Program-made: the position numbers and the translations under genes | Shown here: one piece after another, positions 1 through 10,526 of the stretch | Numbering within the stretch: the stretch's first letter is position 1 | Layout of the letters: each line of letters opens with the position of its first letter | From: Leishmania donovani | Lineage: Eukaryota; Euglenozoa; Kinetoplastea; Trypanosomatida; Trypanosomatidae | Length of the DNA: 64,000 bases | Assembly (NCBI RefSeq): GCF_000227135.1 | Contig: NC_018255.1 | Coordinates: 709,385-773,384, forward strand | Direction of reading: 5' to 3' | Notes under the pieces: model-generated | Told to the model about the DNA's origin: nothing | Seen by the model: the letters and a program-made list of their open reading frames with translations, nothing else | The model's database searches: none

Positions 1-3000
1 CGAGCTGTGGAGCAGAGCCGGATGCGACGACGGCAACAGGGGCAAAACGCGGAGGCGACGGCGTTGCTGCTGTGGTGGCGAGGTCGGCGCACGCTGTTGG
101 TTGCGCATTCGATGACCCGCTATTTGCAGCCTTGCACGGCGGGGCGTCTGGTCCAGCTGAGACGGTCGCAGAGGACTCTCGATGATCAAGGAGTTTCTGC
201 AGCGTCGACAGGGGAAGCAGTCGAAGCCACGTCGCCTCCACCATCGTTGTCGCCGGCAACGCTCCGCTGTGTGCTGTCAAGCTGCTCAGCAGCGCCTCCT
301 CAATGCGCTGAACCGCCATCTGGGCAGAGAGGGCAGCAGCATTGCCTCGATCGTGCGCTGTGGCCTCCTCCGCAACACCGACTCTGGTAGGGTTGCCGCT
401 TTCATCGCCATCGGTTGCCGTTGAGAGGCCGCGAGCGCCCGCGTCCTTTGACGCCGTCGAATCCGGCGTTGTGGTCGACGGTACCTCTTTGTCCGCCACG
501 GTGGCGTACACGGCGGCGCGGCGCAGCGAGTCGATGATGGAGTCAGCGTTGCCAGAGGTGGACTCTACGCCCACAGCGTTCTCTGCGGGGCCGGCAGACG
601 ACGTCTTGCCGAGCACACCGCGCCCAGACGCGCGCTCCGTGAGGCGCCCCAAGGTCACCGTTGCGACGCCGCGTGCCGCAATGCTACTTAGCACCCTCAG
701 AATGACGACCACCTCCGCTGCAGAGAAAATGGTCTTTTCCGCTGCGCCGCTGAGTGGTGTGTCGCCCCTCAAGGTCGACGTTGGCTCGTCGCCGCTGTCC
801 ACTGCGCCGGCGCGATTGCTTGCGCCCCCCAACACTGAATCTCGCTCAGAATCGAGCGGGTGCCCCACGTGTGCCCTTTCTGGTAGAGGGGTCGACGGTG
901 CGAGAACAGCGCGAGCAGAAACAATCCGCAGAAGCTCAGTGTACACCTGCGCGAGGTAGACGCGCGCCGATGGTAGGCCGATGTCCTCCTCCGCCGTGGA
1001 GCGCCACCAGGCAAGCAGCGCCAAATCCACGTCGTGCGGCGCCGTCGGCACAGATGCACAGCTGCCGCCGTTGGTCACTGTCTCACCTGCGCGGGAACGA
1101 TCATCTGCAGCGCGACCGGGCGCTGCTGCTGTCATCGCGGCTAGCGCAGAGGTAGATGCCTCCGCTGGTGGCATCAGCTGAACTGTCTCCATGATTCCTC
1201 GCGACTGCGCTTGGATGTAGCGGGTCTTCTTGATCCACAATTCGACAGCGCCGTACAGCGCGCGGGTCCACACATGCGTCTGCGCCGCCGCTGCCAGCTC
1301 CGCGAGTAGTGTCACCGCCTCACCTGTTCCTGTCTCCTCCGGCGCCGACGGCGGCGCCTTTGCACCCTGCGCGGTGTCGTCGACGGCACCGTTGTTGGCC
1401 GCCCTCACAGGGGTGCAGTCCACGGGCGTCGGCGTGGAACTGGGGTGCCTGGAAAACAAAGTCAGCAGCTGCTCCGCCGCATCAGCGCTCGCGCCTGTCT
1501 TCGTCCACACAGCGAGAAGGCCTTTGACACAGCGCTCAAACCCAGCCTTCACACGCTCGGTGTGCTCTCGTGCGGACGCCTGTGCAGGCTCTGACGTAGC
1601 AGCGCCAGCGACAGCGAGCCACTTGCCACAGACGGACGGCGCCATGGCAACCAGCCACGCGCACATGGTCGCTAGCTCCTCCAGTTGCTTGTAGCACGCC
1701 TCCACCTCTTCATTCGACCAGCGCCGCTCTCCGCGCGTCGCGACATCGCCGCCTTGCTCATCGCCTGCGCTTGCCTGTGCCGACCTCATCATCTCCTCCA
1801 CCTGCCGCAGCAGAGACTTCATTTGCGACGAGATGTAAGCCCACATCGTTCTCCACAAAGACGGGCACGCGCGCGTGGTGTACAGGAACATCACTGGCGC
1901 CACCGCTCGCCACTCGGCACGGCGCGCAGCCAGCTGCACCGCATGTGGCGGCGTGGCAGAGGAGCGGGTACCGCTGAGCTCGCAGCCGGCGCGGGCGCTC
2001 GAATGTAGGTTGGGGAGCAGCGAGCGCAACGTCAGTGCAGCAGGAGCTGCCACAGCCCGCTGCAGGGCTACCATGAGGATCTGCGCGCGTTGGAGCGACA
2101 AGGTCGACCAGCTCTCCAGAAGGGAGTCGCTGAAAGTGCACAGCGCTACGCGAGAAAGGCCGTATGGGTGCGCCGTCTGCTCTGCGAGTAGCTCCGCAGG
2201 CGCAGGGCGCGAGCCGGGCGGTGGCACCGCCCTTCCAGCCGAGCAGGACGGCTGAGTGCGCAGCAGCGGCCACGCATCGCCTGCCGGCCATAAGTCACTC
2301 ATACGCTCCGCAATGAAGCTGTCGACGTCAAGCGCGTAGATGCAGACGGTGTTGAGTCGGCGCCTATCAGATGGCCGGTGGTGGGGCCAGGCAGGCTTTT
2401 CAACCGAAGCGTCCGCAGCCGCAGCAGCAGTTGCCTTGACGGGCGCTGGGAAGGCGTTCTCCTTCCCACACCGCAAAGCCCCCAAGAAGAGAAAGAGTAG
2501 CTCGTAGCCCAGTCGCTGTCGGCTCTCGCTGCCTCGCACGACCGCGACGACGTCGCTCCACGCAGGGGGACGAGGCTGCGTGGAGTGCGGCGGAGCTGCG
2601 GCGACTGTTGATGATGAGGCCGTGCCTCGTGCACTGCCAGCAGGCAGAGCCTCGGTGGGAGGACGCCGCTGCTGCCGCCGCTGATCGGACACCGATGCCG
2701 CCGCCGAAGAAGGTGACGTCGATGCTTCAGATGCCGCTGGCAGGAGGCAGAGGGCGTGCTGCACGATACTCGAGTGACGATCCAGCACCGTGGGCCAACA
2801 CAAGGAGCGCAGCTGCTGTACCACACCTTGCAGTGTCGAAAGGGTGGAATGGTCAACGGTGAACGAAGCAGAGGAGGTCGAACAGTCTCCGTTGCTGAGT
2901 CCCCCCATGGCGGATGGCAACGCACCGATACGCTCTCGTCGCTTTAGTGCACAGGCTTTGGAGAAAAAATCGGCAACACCGAAAAACTCTGACCAGCACG

Positions 3001-5833
3001 CGACTCGAGCGCTCTCCTCCGGTTCGAGCGTCAGCCAAGGGGCGCTGAGCTGCTGCAGCACATGGCCCCGGTCCTTTGCAGAGAGCGCTGGAAGGTAAAA
3101 GAGAAGGCAACGCAGCACAACACCGATACAGATGTCCAGCACGGCAACGCTGTAGGATGGCGCCGCACCCGCTCGCTCAGCCAACGCCAACGACGACGAT
3201 TGTGCTCCGGTAGTCTCGTGTGTGCCCGCGTCACCCGTCGAGCGCTCAATCTTTGACGGCGACTGGGCGGAATGAGACGCCACTTTGTCCACCTTCGAAA
3301 TCGACCGAAGGTACTGCTGGGCCGCGGTGCGCAGCTCCGCATCCACACCGCCGTCGCCGCCAAGGGGCTTATCTGCGATATCAGACGCTGCGGGTGGCGG
3401 GTGCAGCTCCGCCGGCAGCGACGCGCGAAAGCGGCGCGCAACAAGACACAGGTGCGTGTACGTGCCCTGAGCGGCGGCGTCGGCAGCTGCTTGAGCTGAC
3501 CCTGACTGCACCGCCACCGCGTTTTCCAGTAGTGCATGGTACTCCGCGTGCATCTTCGCCTCCTCGCGTGCAGCCTTGAACGCGCTCAGCGTCTGAAGAA
3601 ACTCGATAAGATAGGGTAGCAGCTCCCGCGTCGCCCCCTCAACGAATTGGTCTGGTCGCGCTGCAGCGTTCCCGTCAGGCTGAACCGGTGCGCCGCTGGT
3701 GCTGGCAGCTGTCACAGGGCCACATTCGACGGGAGTTGTGTCGCGCGTGTCGGCACTGTCACAAGCGGCTGGGCAGACAGGCAGCGCATCGAGTACGGAA
3801 GGTCGACCTCCTTCGGTCAAGTGAGAGAGCAGCACATCTTGCACTGCACGCTGCCTACGGTGCCACAGCGCGATGGAGGCCTTCAAAGATGGCGCCGCCG
3901 GCTCAGTATTGCTGCTGAACAGGCCTTCCGCCGATTCGCGATAGTGCTGCTGGCGCCCCCACGCGTCGTACCACACCTCTACCGCCTCGAGACGCCCATA
4001 CCGATACGGTGCAGCCGGCGAGTCGCCAGCGGACGCCGCAAATAACTCTCCAGCACCAGCGACATCACAGTCGTTGGCTGGCGCCTTGTCCCCGTGCGAA
4101 GGGGACAGCACCTTGTGCACAAATTCCATGAGTGTCCTCGCGCCCAGGTCCGGCATGACGATGGGCTCGTTGAGCCAATCCACCACCGAAAGCGGCACCT
4201 CCAGCACTGCCAGCGTCTCTGCTGCCGACATGGTCGGGGAGGTGGCCGCTGCCGCCCCTGAGTCAGCAGCCGCGGCCTTTTTGGAGGCGCCTGTGAGGAG
4301 GAGGCGGACCGTTGTCACCGCTTGGCTATCGCCGCCCAACGCTGAGGCCAGATGTTCCACCAGACGGCTGTGTGCCACTGCCTCGGCGCACCAAAGCTCA
4401 AACGCGGCCGCGACCTTGTCGCTTTTCCGTAGCGCCTCGTAGTTTTTTCTGAACGTGCGGTGCGACTTGACAAGGCGGCGCAGCGCAGCACAGCTCGGCG
4501 CGCCGGTGTTCGTGTAAGTAGTGGGGGGCGGTGGCGCTCGCTGCGGCGATGTGCCCGGGTGGCACGATGCAGGCCTGCTTGGCTGGCCTGTCGCGGATGT
4601 GTCGATTCCACTCCGGCGGCCCCGTTCACGGCGGTCGTCACCCCGACGCCCCGCCGACCCGCTCCAGGTCGTGCTCACCTCCTCTTTGGCAGTTCTTGCG
4701 TAGGTGGCCGAGGCACTCACCGCGCCACTTCGCCTCACGGGAGAAGAGCCTCGTCGACCGTGGGCAGAAGCACCACCGGCCGAGGACGGCGCCGCTGAAG
4801 AGGTGGTACCCCCATGGTGACCAGACGAGTGCACGTGGCACATCTGCTTGTGTGGTAAAGGGCCTGGCTGCTGCTGCGGTGGAAGCTCTCCGTGACGCGA
4901 CCTCCCTCTGAGGGTGGTCGCGCCGTGCTCGTTTTGGTGCAAAGAGCCCTGCGAGCCGCTTCGCCTTTCCTTGCGCTGCCTATTCCTGCCCCGAGACGAC
5001 TGTTCTTGCTGCGGATGTTGCTGGCGCCGCTGCTTGGCGGTAAATCGATGCGAACTTTCTCTCCGCGCTGGAGCGCTTGCGTCACCACTGCTCACGGAGC
5101 TGCTGCTGCTGAGCACCGGATGCACAGGTGCCTCATTGAGGTCAAGGAACGACTCCGGGGAGGCCGGCGGCGCATCCGTGTCTGTGGAGGTGGACGGCGT
5201 CGTAGCTGTGGCAAGCGCACGTACAGCTACGCCGAGCCGTAGCCCCGGTGGCCTGCCTCCCCCGTCAACCGCGACGACAGCCTCAAGCAATCGTCGGACT
5301 TGCCTATTGTGGGAGTGGCGCAGCACCGTTACGCCTTGGACGGCGGCGTGCTGCTGCCTGCTCGCTGTGACCCGCACGGGATGCCGTCGTGCGCCTGTCG
5401 AGGCGAGCATCCGCGTAGCAGCAGCTGAAGACGTCAACAGCGAGCACAGCAGCGCTTTTGAAAGAGGAGTGCGCAGCGAGAAGGGTGGCGCAGCCGCCAC
5501 ACGTGGCGACAGGAATGACGGTAGTAGGTCGCTTTTCGGCAATGTGCGGGAATAACAAGAAAGCCTGATGGGCGCCATGCGATGGGGCGCAGTGCGCTGT
5601 TCGGTAACGACCGCAACGGTCGTCCCAGGCGACTCCGTGCGAAACGCACGGAGCGGGTTGCCACCGCCGCGCCCTGGGAAAGATGCGCACGGCCAGCAGG
5701 TCACGGTCAGCGGAGAGGCGGAAGCCGCTACGCCTGCCGGGCTTGGCAGCCGAGTCGAGCCATCTACCGCCTCCGCATGCGCCAGCCCATGTCCGGTGCC
5801 ACTCGCAGCTGTGCACGTCGACGATGGCCGCAT
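1..5833 (-). CDS. Giant hypothetical protein, C-terminus cut off by window edge
   Basis: A minus-strand frame stays open from the left edge to beyond 5833, at least 1944 codons, with no stop; the stop lies outside the window. I recognise no domain. The first 500 or so residues are rich in Arg, Ser, Gly and Gln. After that come helical-looking blocks (for example LRRLVKSHRTFRKNYEAL and RVYLAQVYTELLRIVSAR) separated by Ala/Ser/Thr-rich linkers. I chose the ATG at 5833 because a strong pyrimidine tract ending in AG (5860-5898) sits just upstream, giving a 26-nt leader. In-frame ATGs at 5578 and 5410 are alternatives; a product from 5578 would begin with a Ser/Arg/Leu-rich stretch resembling a mitochondrial presequence. 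It is the last gene of the minus-strand array in the window. The frame is certain; function is unknown. Confidence 0.8.
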   Translation of the reverse strand, partial: MRPSSTCTAASGTGHGLAHAEAVDGSTRLPSPAGVAASASPLTVTCWPCASFPGRGGGNPLRAFRTESPGTTVAVVTEQRTAPHRMAPIRLSCYSRTLPKSDLLPSFLSPRVAAAPPFSLRTPLSKALLCSLLTSSAAATRMLASTGARRHPVRVTASRQQHAAVQGVTVLRHSHNRQVRRLLEAVVAVDGGGRPPGLRLGVAVRALATATTPSTSTDTDAPPASPESFLDLNEAPVHPVLSSSSSVSSGDASAPARRESSHRFTAKQRRQQHPQQEQSSRGRNRQRKERRSGSQGSLHQNEHGATTLRGRSRHGELPPQQQPGPLPHKQMCHVHSSGHHGGTTSSAAPSSAGGASAHGRRGSSPVRRSGAVSASATYARTAKEEVSTTWSGSAGRRGDDRRERGRRSGIDTSATGQPSRPASCHPGTSPQRAPPPPTTYTNTGAPSCAALRRLVKSHRTFRKNYEALRKSDKVAAAFELWCAEAVAHSRLVEHLASALGGDSQAVTTVRLLLTGASKKAAAADSGAAAATSPTMSAAETLAVLEVPLSVVDWLNEPIVMPDLGARTLMEFVHKVLSPSHGDKAPANDCDVAGAGELFAASAGDSPAAPYRYGRLEAVEVWYDAWGRQQHYRESAEGLFSSNTEPAAPSLKASIALWHRRQRAVQDVLLSHLTEGGRPSVLDALPVCPAACDSADTRDTTPVECGPVTAASTSGAPVQPDGNAAARPDQFVEGATRELLPYLIEFLQTLSAFKAAREEAKMHAEYHALLENAVAVQSGSAQAAADAAAQGTYTHLCLVARRFRASLPAELHPPPAASDIADKPLGGDGGVDAELRTAAQQYLRSISKVDKVASHSAQSPSKIERSTGDAGTHETTGAQSSSLALAERAGAAPSYSVAVLDICIGVVLRCLLFYLPALSAKDRGHVLQQLSAPWLTLEPEESARVACWSEFFGVADFFSKACALKRRERIGALPSAMGGLSNGDCSTSSASFTVDHSTLSTLQGVVQQLRSLCWPTVLDRHSSIVQHALCLLPAASEASTSPSSAAASVSDQRRQQRRPPTEALPAGSARGTASSSTVAAAPPHSTQPRPPAWSDVVAVVRGSESRQRLGYELLFLFLGALRCGKENAFPAPVKATAAAAADASVEKPAWPHHRPSDRRRLNTVCIYALDVDSFIAERMSDLWPAGDAWPLLRTQPSCSAGRAVPPPGSRPAPAELLAEQTAHPYGLSRVALCTFSDSLLESWSTLSLQRAQILMVALQRAVAAPAALTLRSLLPNLHSSARAGCELSGTRSSATPPHAVQLAARRAEWRAVAPVMFLYTTRACPSLWRTMWAYISSQMKSLLRQVEEMMRSAQASAGDEQGGDVATRGERRWSNEEVEACYKQLEELATMCAWLVAMAPSVCGKWLAVAGAATSEPAQASAREHTERVKAGFERCVKGLLAVWTKTGASADAAEQLLTLFSRHPSSTPTPVDCTPVRAANNGAVDDTAQGAKAPPSAPEETGTGEAVTLLAELAAAAQTHVWTRALYGAVELWIKKTRYIQAQSRGIMETVQLMPPAEASTSALAAMTAAAPGRAADDRSRAGETVTNGGSCASVPTAPHDVDLALLAWWRSTAEEDIGLPSARVYLAQVYTELLRIVSARAVLAPSTPLPERAHVGHPLDSERDSVLGGASNRAGAVDSGDEPTSTLRGDTPLSGAAEKTIFSAAEVVVILRVLSSIAARGVATVTLGRLTERASGRGVLGKTSSAGPAENAVGVESTSGNADSIIDSLRRAAVYATVADKEVPSTTTPDSTASKDAGARGLSTATDGDESGNPTRVGVAEEATAHDRGNAAALSAQMAVQRIEEALLSSLTAHSGALPATTMVEATWLRLLPLSTLQKLLDHRESSATVSAGPDAPPCKAANSGSSNAQPTACADLATTAATPSPPRFAPVAVVASGSAPQL

Positions 5834-7963
5834 GTGGCACACGGGGGAGGCGAGGGGGACTAAAGGGGGCACGGATCGAAAAGGAAAGAGACGAAGGTGC
5901 GCTGTGTCTCTCTGCGTACGTGCGACACTCAGCAGCGGCAAGCACGCGGCCAAGCGGTGCTGTCGCGCACACGGGACGACAGATACGCTTGAGCGGCCAG
6001 GGAAAGTGTCCAGCCGCTGTGGCTATAGGAGTCTTCTACTGGGAGAAAGGTGGCGCAGAGAAGACAGAGTACACGAATCGACGGTGAAAGCAAGGCAGCG
6101 ACTGCACTCTGCTCCGTCCTGGAGCACAGCCAGCGCTTCTTCCGTCCGTGTCAGTGTATGCAAGTGGCAGCTATTACGCGAGGTACGTCCGTGTCGACGT
6201 CCTACTTTTTACTTGTTTTCTTAAGCTTATCAGAGAGAGAGGGAGAGAGGCGGGTGGCGTGGAGCGAACGGAAAGGACCAGGTCTCAGCGACCAGAGAAA
6301 CAAAGGAGGCAGCAGCCACCGGGGCTGCCCGAAAACGCAGCGCCTCCTCCTGGTGATGCTGTCTCGCCTTGTCGCTGTGTAAGGGTGGCTGGTAATGTGG
6401 TGCGCTGCGCAACACCACTTACCTCTATAGGATGGACAGCGATGCCTGTCCGTCTCTGTGTGCGCGAGTGTCTGTGAATCTGCGCGTGCGCGTGTTGTGG
6501 ATGCTGTTGCTGGCGCCCGCCCTCCTTCACTTCCCCGGCCCTCCTCCTCCAAGAAGAGCGAAAGGCGCAAAGAAACAGAGAGGAGAGTCGCTCCGAAACG
6601 GGCAGAAAGGGCAGGAGGCAAACAAGCGTACCGACCCTGATGACGTCCGTGCCACGTGTCACGTGCTGCTGTCGTTGATGGGGTGCTGTTCCTGCTTCGG
6701 CCATTCACAAGGATATAAAAGGCCGAGAAAGAAAAAGCGCGTTGAGAGTGAGTCGAGAGAAGGAAGCGGGCAGAGGAGTTGTCGAGGCGGAGAACGCGTG
6801 CGTTGCTTATGTGTCCCTGTGGGCGCGCGAAGAGCAGAGCATGCGTGCCCGAGCACGGGGTGCAGAAGAGTGCTGGCAAATTAAAAGGAGATGGCCATGC
6901 ACACTTCGTAGCGCACACGCAGGCATCCGCGAAGGCTCTGCTGCGTGAAACGAGGGAAGTGAGAGAAGTCAAAAAAAAAAGCAGCGAGGTGGCTGGTGCA
7001 CGATGGGGGGCAGAAAGAAGCACGAAAGAAGACAAGCGGCTGCACTCCCGATCCGTGCCTTCCCTTTCGCCTCCACGCGCCCCCCTCTTTCGAAGTTTTG
7101 GAATGTTGTGGCGGTGTTGCAGTCGCAGCCGAGCACAGATGCGCACGCATTAGACAGCGCATCGGTTGGTTGGTTTGATTTTTTTTTCGTTTCGCTGTGT
7201 GCGCATCTCTGTGTGCGCGCCTCGCATGATCCTCTAATCCAGCCAGCCGCCTTAGAGCCCCTTCTCAGCGTTAAGCATCAATACAACGCCAGCGAAAAAA
7301 AAAAACGACAGCACGCAGAGACGATAAGGGAAGAAGCAGTCGCATTCGACGACGAGGAGGAAATGGTGGGCAGCACCACTACCACCGCCGCCACCACGAC
7401 CACGAGACACGCACATCACAGACAAGCATTGAATGGAGGGTACGGAGCGTGGAAGAGGACGTAGGCAGAAAGGGTGGAAGGGGCAGCAAAATACCGCCCA
7501 GCTACTGTGTACGTGCACCCGTGTGCCACCCGCTCCTTACCCGCCTTACGCCCCTAGTTCTGCCTCTTATGAAGAAAAGTGCCGAACGTAGCACCAAAAG
7601 GAAAAAATGAAGGTACCGCGCAACGCGGTGGTTGGAAGGGGTGCGGCCAGTCAAGGCGAAGGGCGCGGGGGCGGTCACGGTGCTGTGCATCCGTAACCTT
7701 GTCTCTCCCCCTTTGTTGGAGTGCTTAGTGGACGTGCATGCGTCAGGGGAGAGAGGGAGGGAGGGAGGGAGGGCAGACCCTCTCTCTCTTGCTCCTCCCT
7801 GCCTCCCTCTTCCCCCTTCACAGACACACGCTCGGCTCGCACGCCTTAATCTGGGACTGCGCCCACCGCCGCCTCTGCGATCTCTGTTTCTTCTTGTTTT
7901 TCCTTACCTTGCACCGCGTCTGCGCCCGCACCCCCCCCCCACACACACACGCGCTCAAATCCC
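5834..7963. other. Intergenic spacer, no gene seen
   Basis: This 2.1-kb spacer should hold the 3' UTR of the small gene to its right and the short leader of the giant ORF. It contains purine-rich runs, A runs near 6971-6980 and 7290-7301, and homopolymer T at 7180. Reading frames of up to 314 codons exist but are full of Ser/Arg/Leu/Cys runs and shift between frames, so I regard them as chance frames in GC-rich DNA. Confidence 0.6.
5860..5898 (-). promoter_or_regulatory. Putative trans-splice acceptor of the giant ORF
   Basis: Read on the minus strand this is a pyrimidine-rich run (CTTCGTCTCTTTCCTTTTC, then CCCCCTTTAG) ending in TAG at 5860. It lies 26 nt before the ATG at 5833, and no other ATG intervenes. 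A second pyrimidine tract at 6231-6252 could be an alternative upstream acceptor. This is inferred from the general kinetoplastid rule of polypyrimidine tract plus first AG. Confidence 0.5.
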
Positions 7964-8494
7964 TCACAACGGGCCATCCTTGCCTTTGGCCCAGAACTTG
8001 GCAAAGTACGCCCATGCGTTCAGGAGTAGCGAGACTGCCTTCCCTTCGGCGTTGTTGATTTGGTCTTCGGTCAGAGAATTCAGTGCATGCCACGCCTCCT
8101 GCTCCACCTCCTTCTTGTTGGCGCCGCCGCTCTGGTGCGCCTTTTTCATCTTGTTGACGCGCATGGCAACGTCCAGAGCGCTCTCGCTGCCGTTGGCAGA
8201 GGCGGAGGAGGCGCCCGCAGGTCCACCGGGAGTCGATGTCTGCTGTTGCTGCTGCCCTGCAGTGCTCGAGGCTTCATCCATGCAGATGCGCGAGGGGGCG
8301 AGGTAGAAGCGGCGCGCGTTGCCCAGGGAACAGGAGGCGGCAGCCCTCTCCGCAGAGGCACCCGCAACTGCCGTCACTTTCACTGGCACATGCAGCAGCA
8401 AACCGCACCCAACGCCCCACGAGTGCGCGAGAAAGCCTCTCGGGCGGCCCTCCGCGCCGCCAGCGGAGACGGAAGCGAGCAGCTTACGGATCAT
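7964..8494 (-). CDS. Small, possibly mitochondrial protein of unknown function
   Basis: This encodes 176 residues. The N-terminus (MIRKLLASVSAGG, then more Arg/Ser/Ala with few acidic residues) resembles a mitochondrial targeting sequence. Residues 75-105 are a Gln/Ser/Gly linker. The C-terminal 70 residues look like the conserved part: an amphipathic stretch (ESALDVAMRVNKMKKAH) and then EQEAWHALNSLTEDQINNAE, followed by a hydrophobic, aromatic segment (LLLNAWAYFAKFW) that ends at KGKDGPL. The ATG at 8494 is the first one after a clean splice acceptor at 8639; the longer frame to 8713 begins upstream of that acceptor. I cannot assign a family. A kinetoplastid-specific subunit of a mitochondrial membrane complex would fit the layout, but that is inference. 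Confidence 0.75.
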   Translation of the reverse strand: MIRKLLASVSAGGAEGRPRGFLAHSWGVGCGLLLHVPVKVTAVAGASAERAAASCSLGNARRFYLAPSRICMDEASSTAGQQQQQTSTPGGPAGASSASANGSESALDVAMRVNKMKKAHQSGGANKKEVEQEAWHALNSLTEDQINNAEGKAVSLLLNAWAYFAKFWAKGKDGPL

Positions 8495-10526
8495 CACCCC
8501 GAGCACACAAGTGATGCCGAGTTCAACACGTTTGGAAAGAAACAGTGCAGGCGGTCTGAGTCTCTTCCTCCTCCTGAAAAGGATGCCGGGATGAAGAGGT
8601 CTGTCTTTTGGTATCCACGCGCGTAGCTGCCACTCGTTCTGAGGGGAAGGAGGAGGAGGCCGTCGAACTCGCTCGTCCCTATCTTCAGGTCCTACTACCG
8701 CTAGCAAGGGCACACTCGCTCACCCACGTGACGCTCACGCACACAGACCCGAAGCAAGGGGGCGGAACTAGTGGCGCCCCTGTGCGATGTCGAGTGTCCC
8801 CGATTCGAGGTCTGAGAGGAGAAGGGGGATGAGGCCGATGTGTGCGGTCTGCGAAACAAACGGACAACCTGAAAGGAAGGCAACGTGACAATGGTTGCAC
8901 TCCCTCTTCGTGTCCGTCTGTGAGTCCTATGCCGTATGGTCGGCGCTTCGTGTGTCTGTATCGGTGGGCGTGCGTTTTGATGGCTGCCGTGACAGCCACG
9001 CAGGTCTGACTAAAGTCTGTTGGCTGCCGCCTCTGTGCGGTTTCTCACACGGCGCGCTGTGCTCACGTTGCCGGTACCGCCTAGTGCGCTGCCGTCGTCG
9101 TCAACAGACTTCCTTTGGTACTTCCTCAAACGAAACAGGAGAAGGCTGCATTTTGAGGGGGAGGGGGTGTCCATCCCCGGTGGAGTCGCGCGCAGCGAAC
9201 CGCCATAACACCGACGGCAGCACCGCGCACACAATGGTTGTTGTTTGTGTTGTGCGCAATGGGCAACACACAGAGAGAAAGCCGCCAGAAGCGGCAGAAA
9301 GAAGGAGAGAAATGAGCGCCGGCGAATTCAATGCACATGTGAAAGAAGTGTTGCCCGTCAACGCGCAACTCCGATACATGAGAACTGCGACTAAGCTACC
9401 GTGGTCCGCCCTTCTACACACGCGCACGCGCCTACGGAGTCGGATGGGGTGCTGCACGCAGCGCGGTAGAGAGACAGCATCGCCTTCAAGCGACGCACGC
9501 ACACCACAGAGCGCTCCCTTCATCCCCCTCTGTGCGTGCGCGTGTGTGGGAGCCGAAGGAGCTCATCGCAGACATGTAGCCGGTGCACCACCACAACGCA
9601 CCACGGCTGCCATGCCACTTGAACGCAGCCTCCAACAGCAGCTTGAAGTTGCCGCCAGCGTGTGAAGCAGAACGAGGGGGCGGTGAGGGGGCAGAAACCC
9701 ATCACACCCCAGCCCGTCCAATCGTTCCCCCAACGCAGTGCACGGCCTTCTCAGCTCCAGTAAGCTTATGGCATGTGCATTCTTCTCTCAAAAGTGCGTA
9801 TTGGCTCTGCACGCCCACACATGTTGCCGGATTCGCTTATCGTCTTCTTGCTTTGCTTTCCATCGAACCAGCATCATCACCACTCACCACCGCCCCACTG
9901 AGCCAACATGGACAGCCGGCATCAACGGCGGAAGGCGCATGGGCGCCAGAAGTAAGCACACGGAATAAAGGCAAACAACTAAACGTTGCGTCTGTCCCTT
10001 TCACGCGCCAACCAAGGCTGCACGCGTGGGCACGCACACACACGCGCACGCACACAAAAAGTACGCTGGGAAGAGGGAAGAGAAAGGGAGAAGAGGGTCG
10101 ACATGAGCCCCGTGCCGGTGTTCGCATGGGTGTGCGCGTGCGTGCTTACGCCCATCAGCACGACAACACAACAACCGCAACGAAAGGAGAGAGGCATCGC
10201 ACATCAGCTCCCGTGCCAAGCGAGGGAGCAACAACGGCGTCCCAGCAAAGCTGCGGATGGAGACCACACCATTCCGGGAGTGGCTTCCTGTCGGCGTGTC
10301 TGTGTGTTGCGCGTCGTGCGTGGGTGTGGGTGCGCGCATGTACACACACACGCACACACGATGACGGGCACGGTCCGACACGACCAGAGGCATTCTCGTT
10401 CTATGAGGTGGCCGTCTCTGCGAGTAGTGCATGTCAGCACTCGATGCAAGTGCAGCGCATAGACGCATGTAGTTCTGTATGCATTTTGTGCGTGCGTGCG
10501 AGACCTGCTTAGTCTCTTGGCAGTGC
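8495..10526. other. Intergenic spacer, no gene seen
   Basis: This 2-kb spacer holds the RPA1 3' UTR and the leader of the 176-residue gene. It includes CA-rich tracts near 10021-10060 and 10340-10360 and mixed-sequence DNA around 8900-9300. No reading frame here has believable protein composition. Confidence 0.55.
8639..8661 (-). promoter_or_regulatory. Putative trans-splice acceptor for the 176-residue protein
   Basis: On the minus strand this reads CCTCCTCCTCCTTCCCCTCAG, a textbook pyrimidine tract ending in CAG at 8639. It predicts a 144-nt 5' UTR with no ATG before the one at 8494, which settles the start choice. Confidence 0.6.

Noticed and set aside
6202..7146. 314-codon minus-strand frame in the first spacer
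   Set aside because: Ser/Arg/Leu-rich, no domain, and overlapped by other equally long frames; it appears to be chance.
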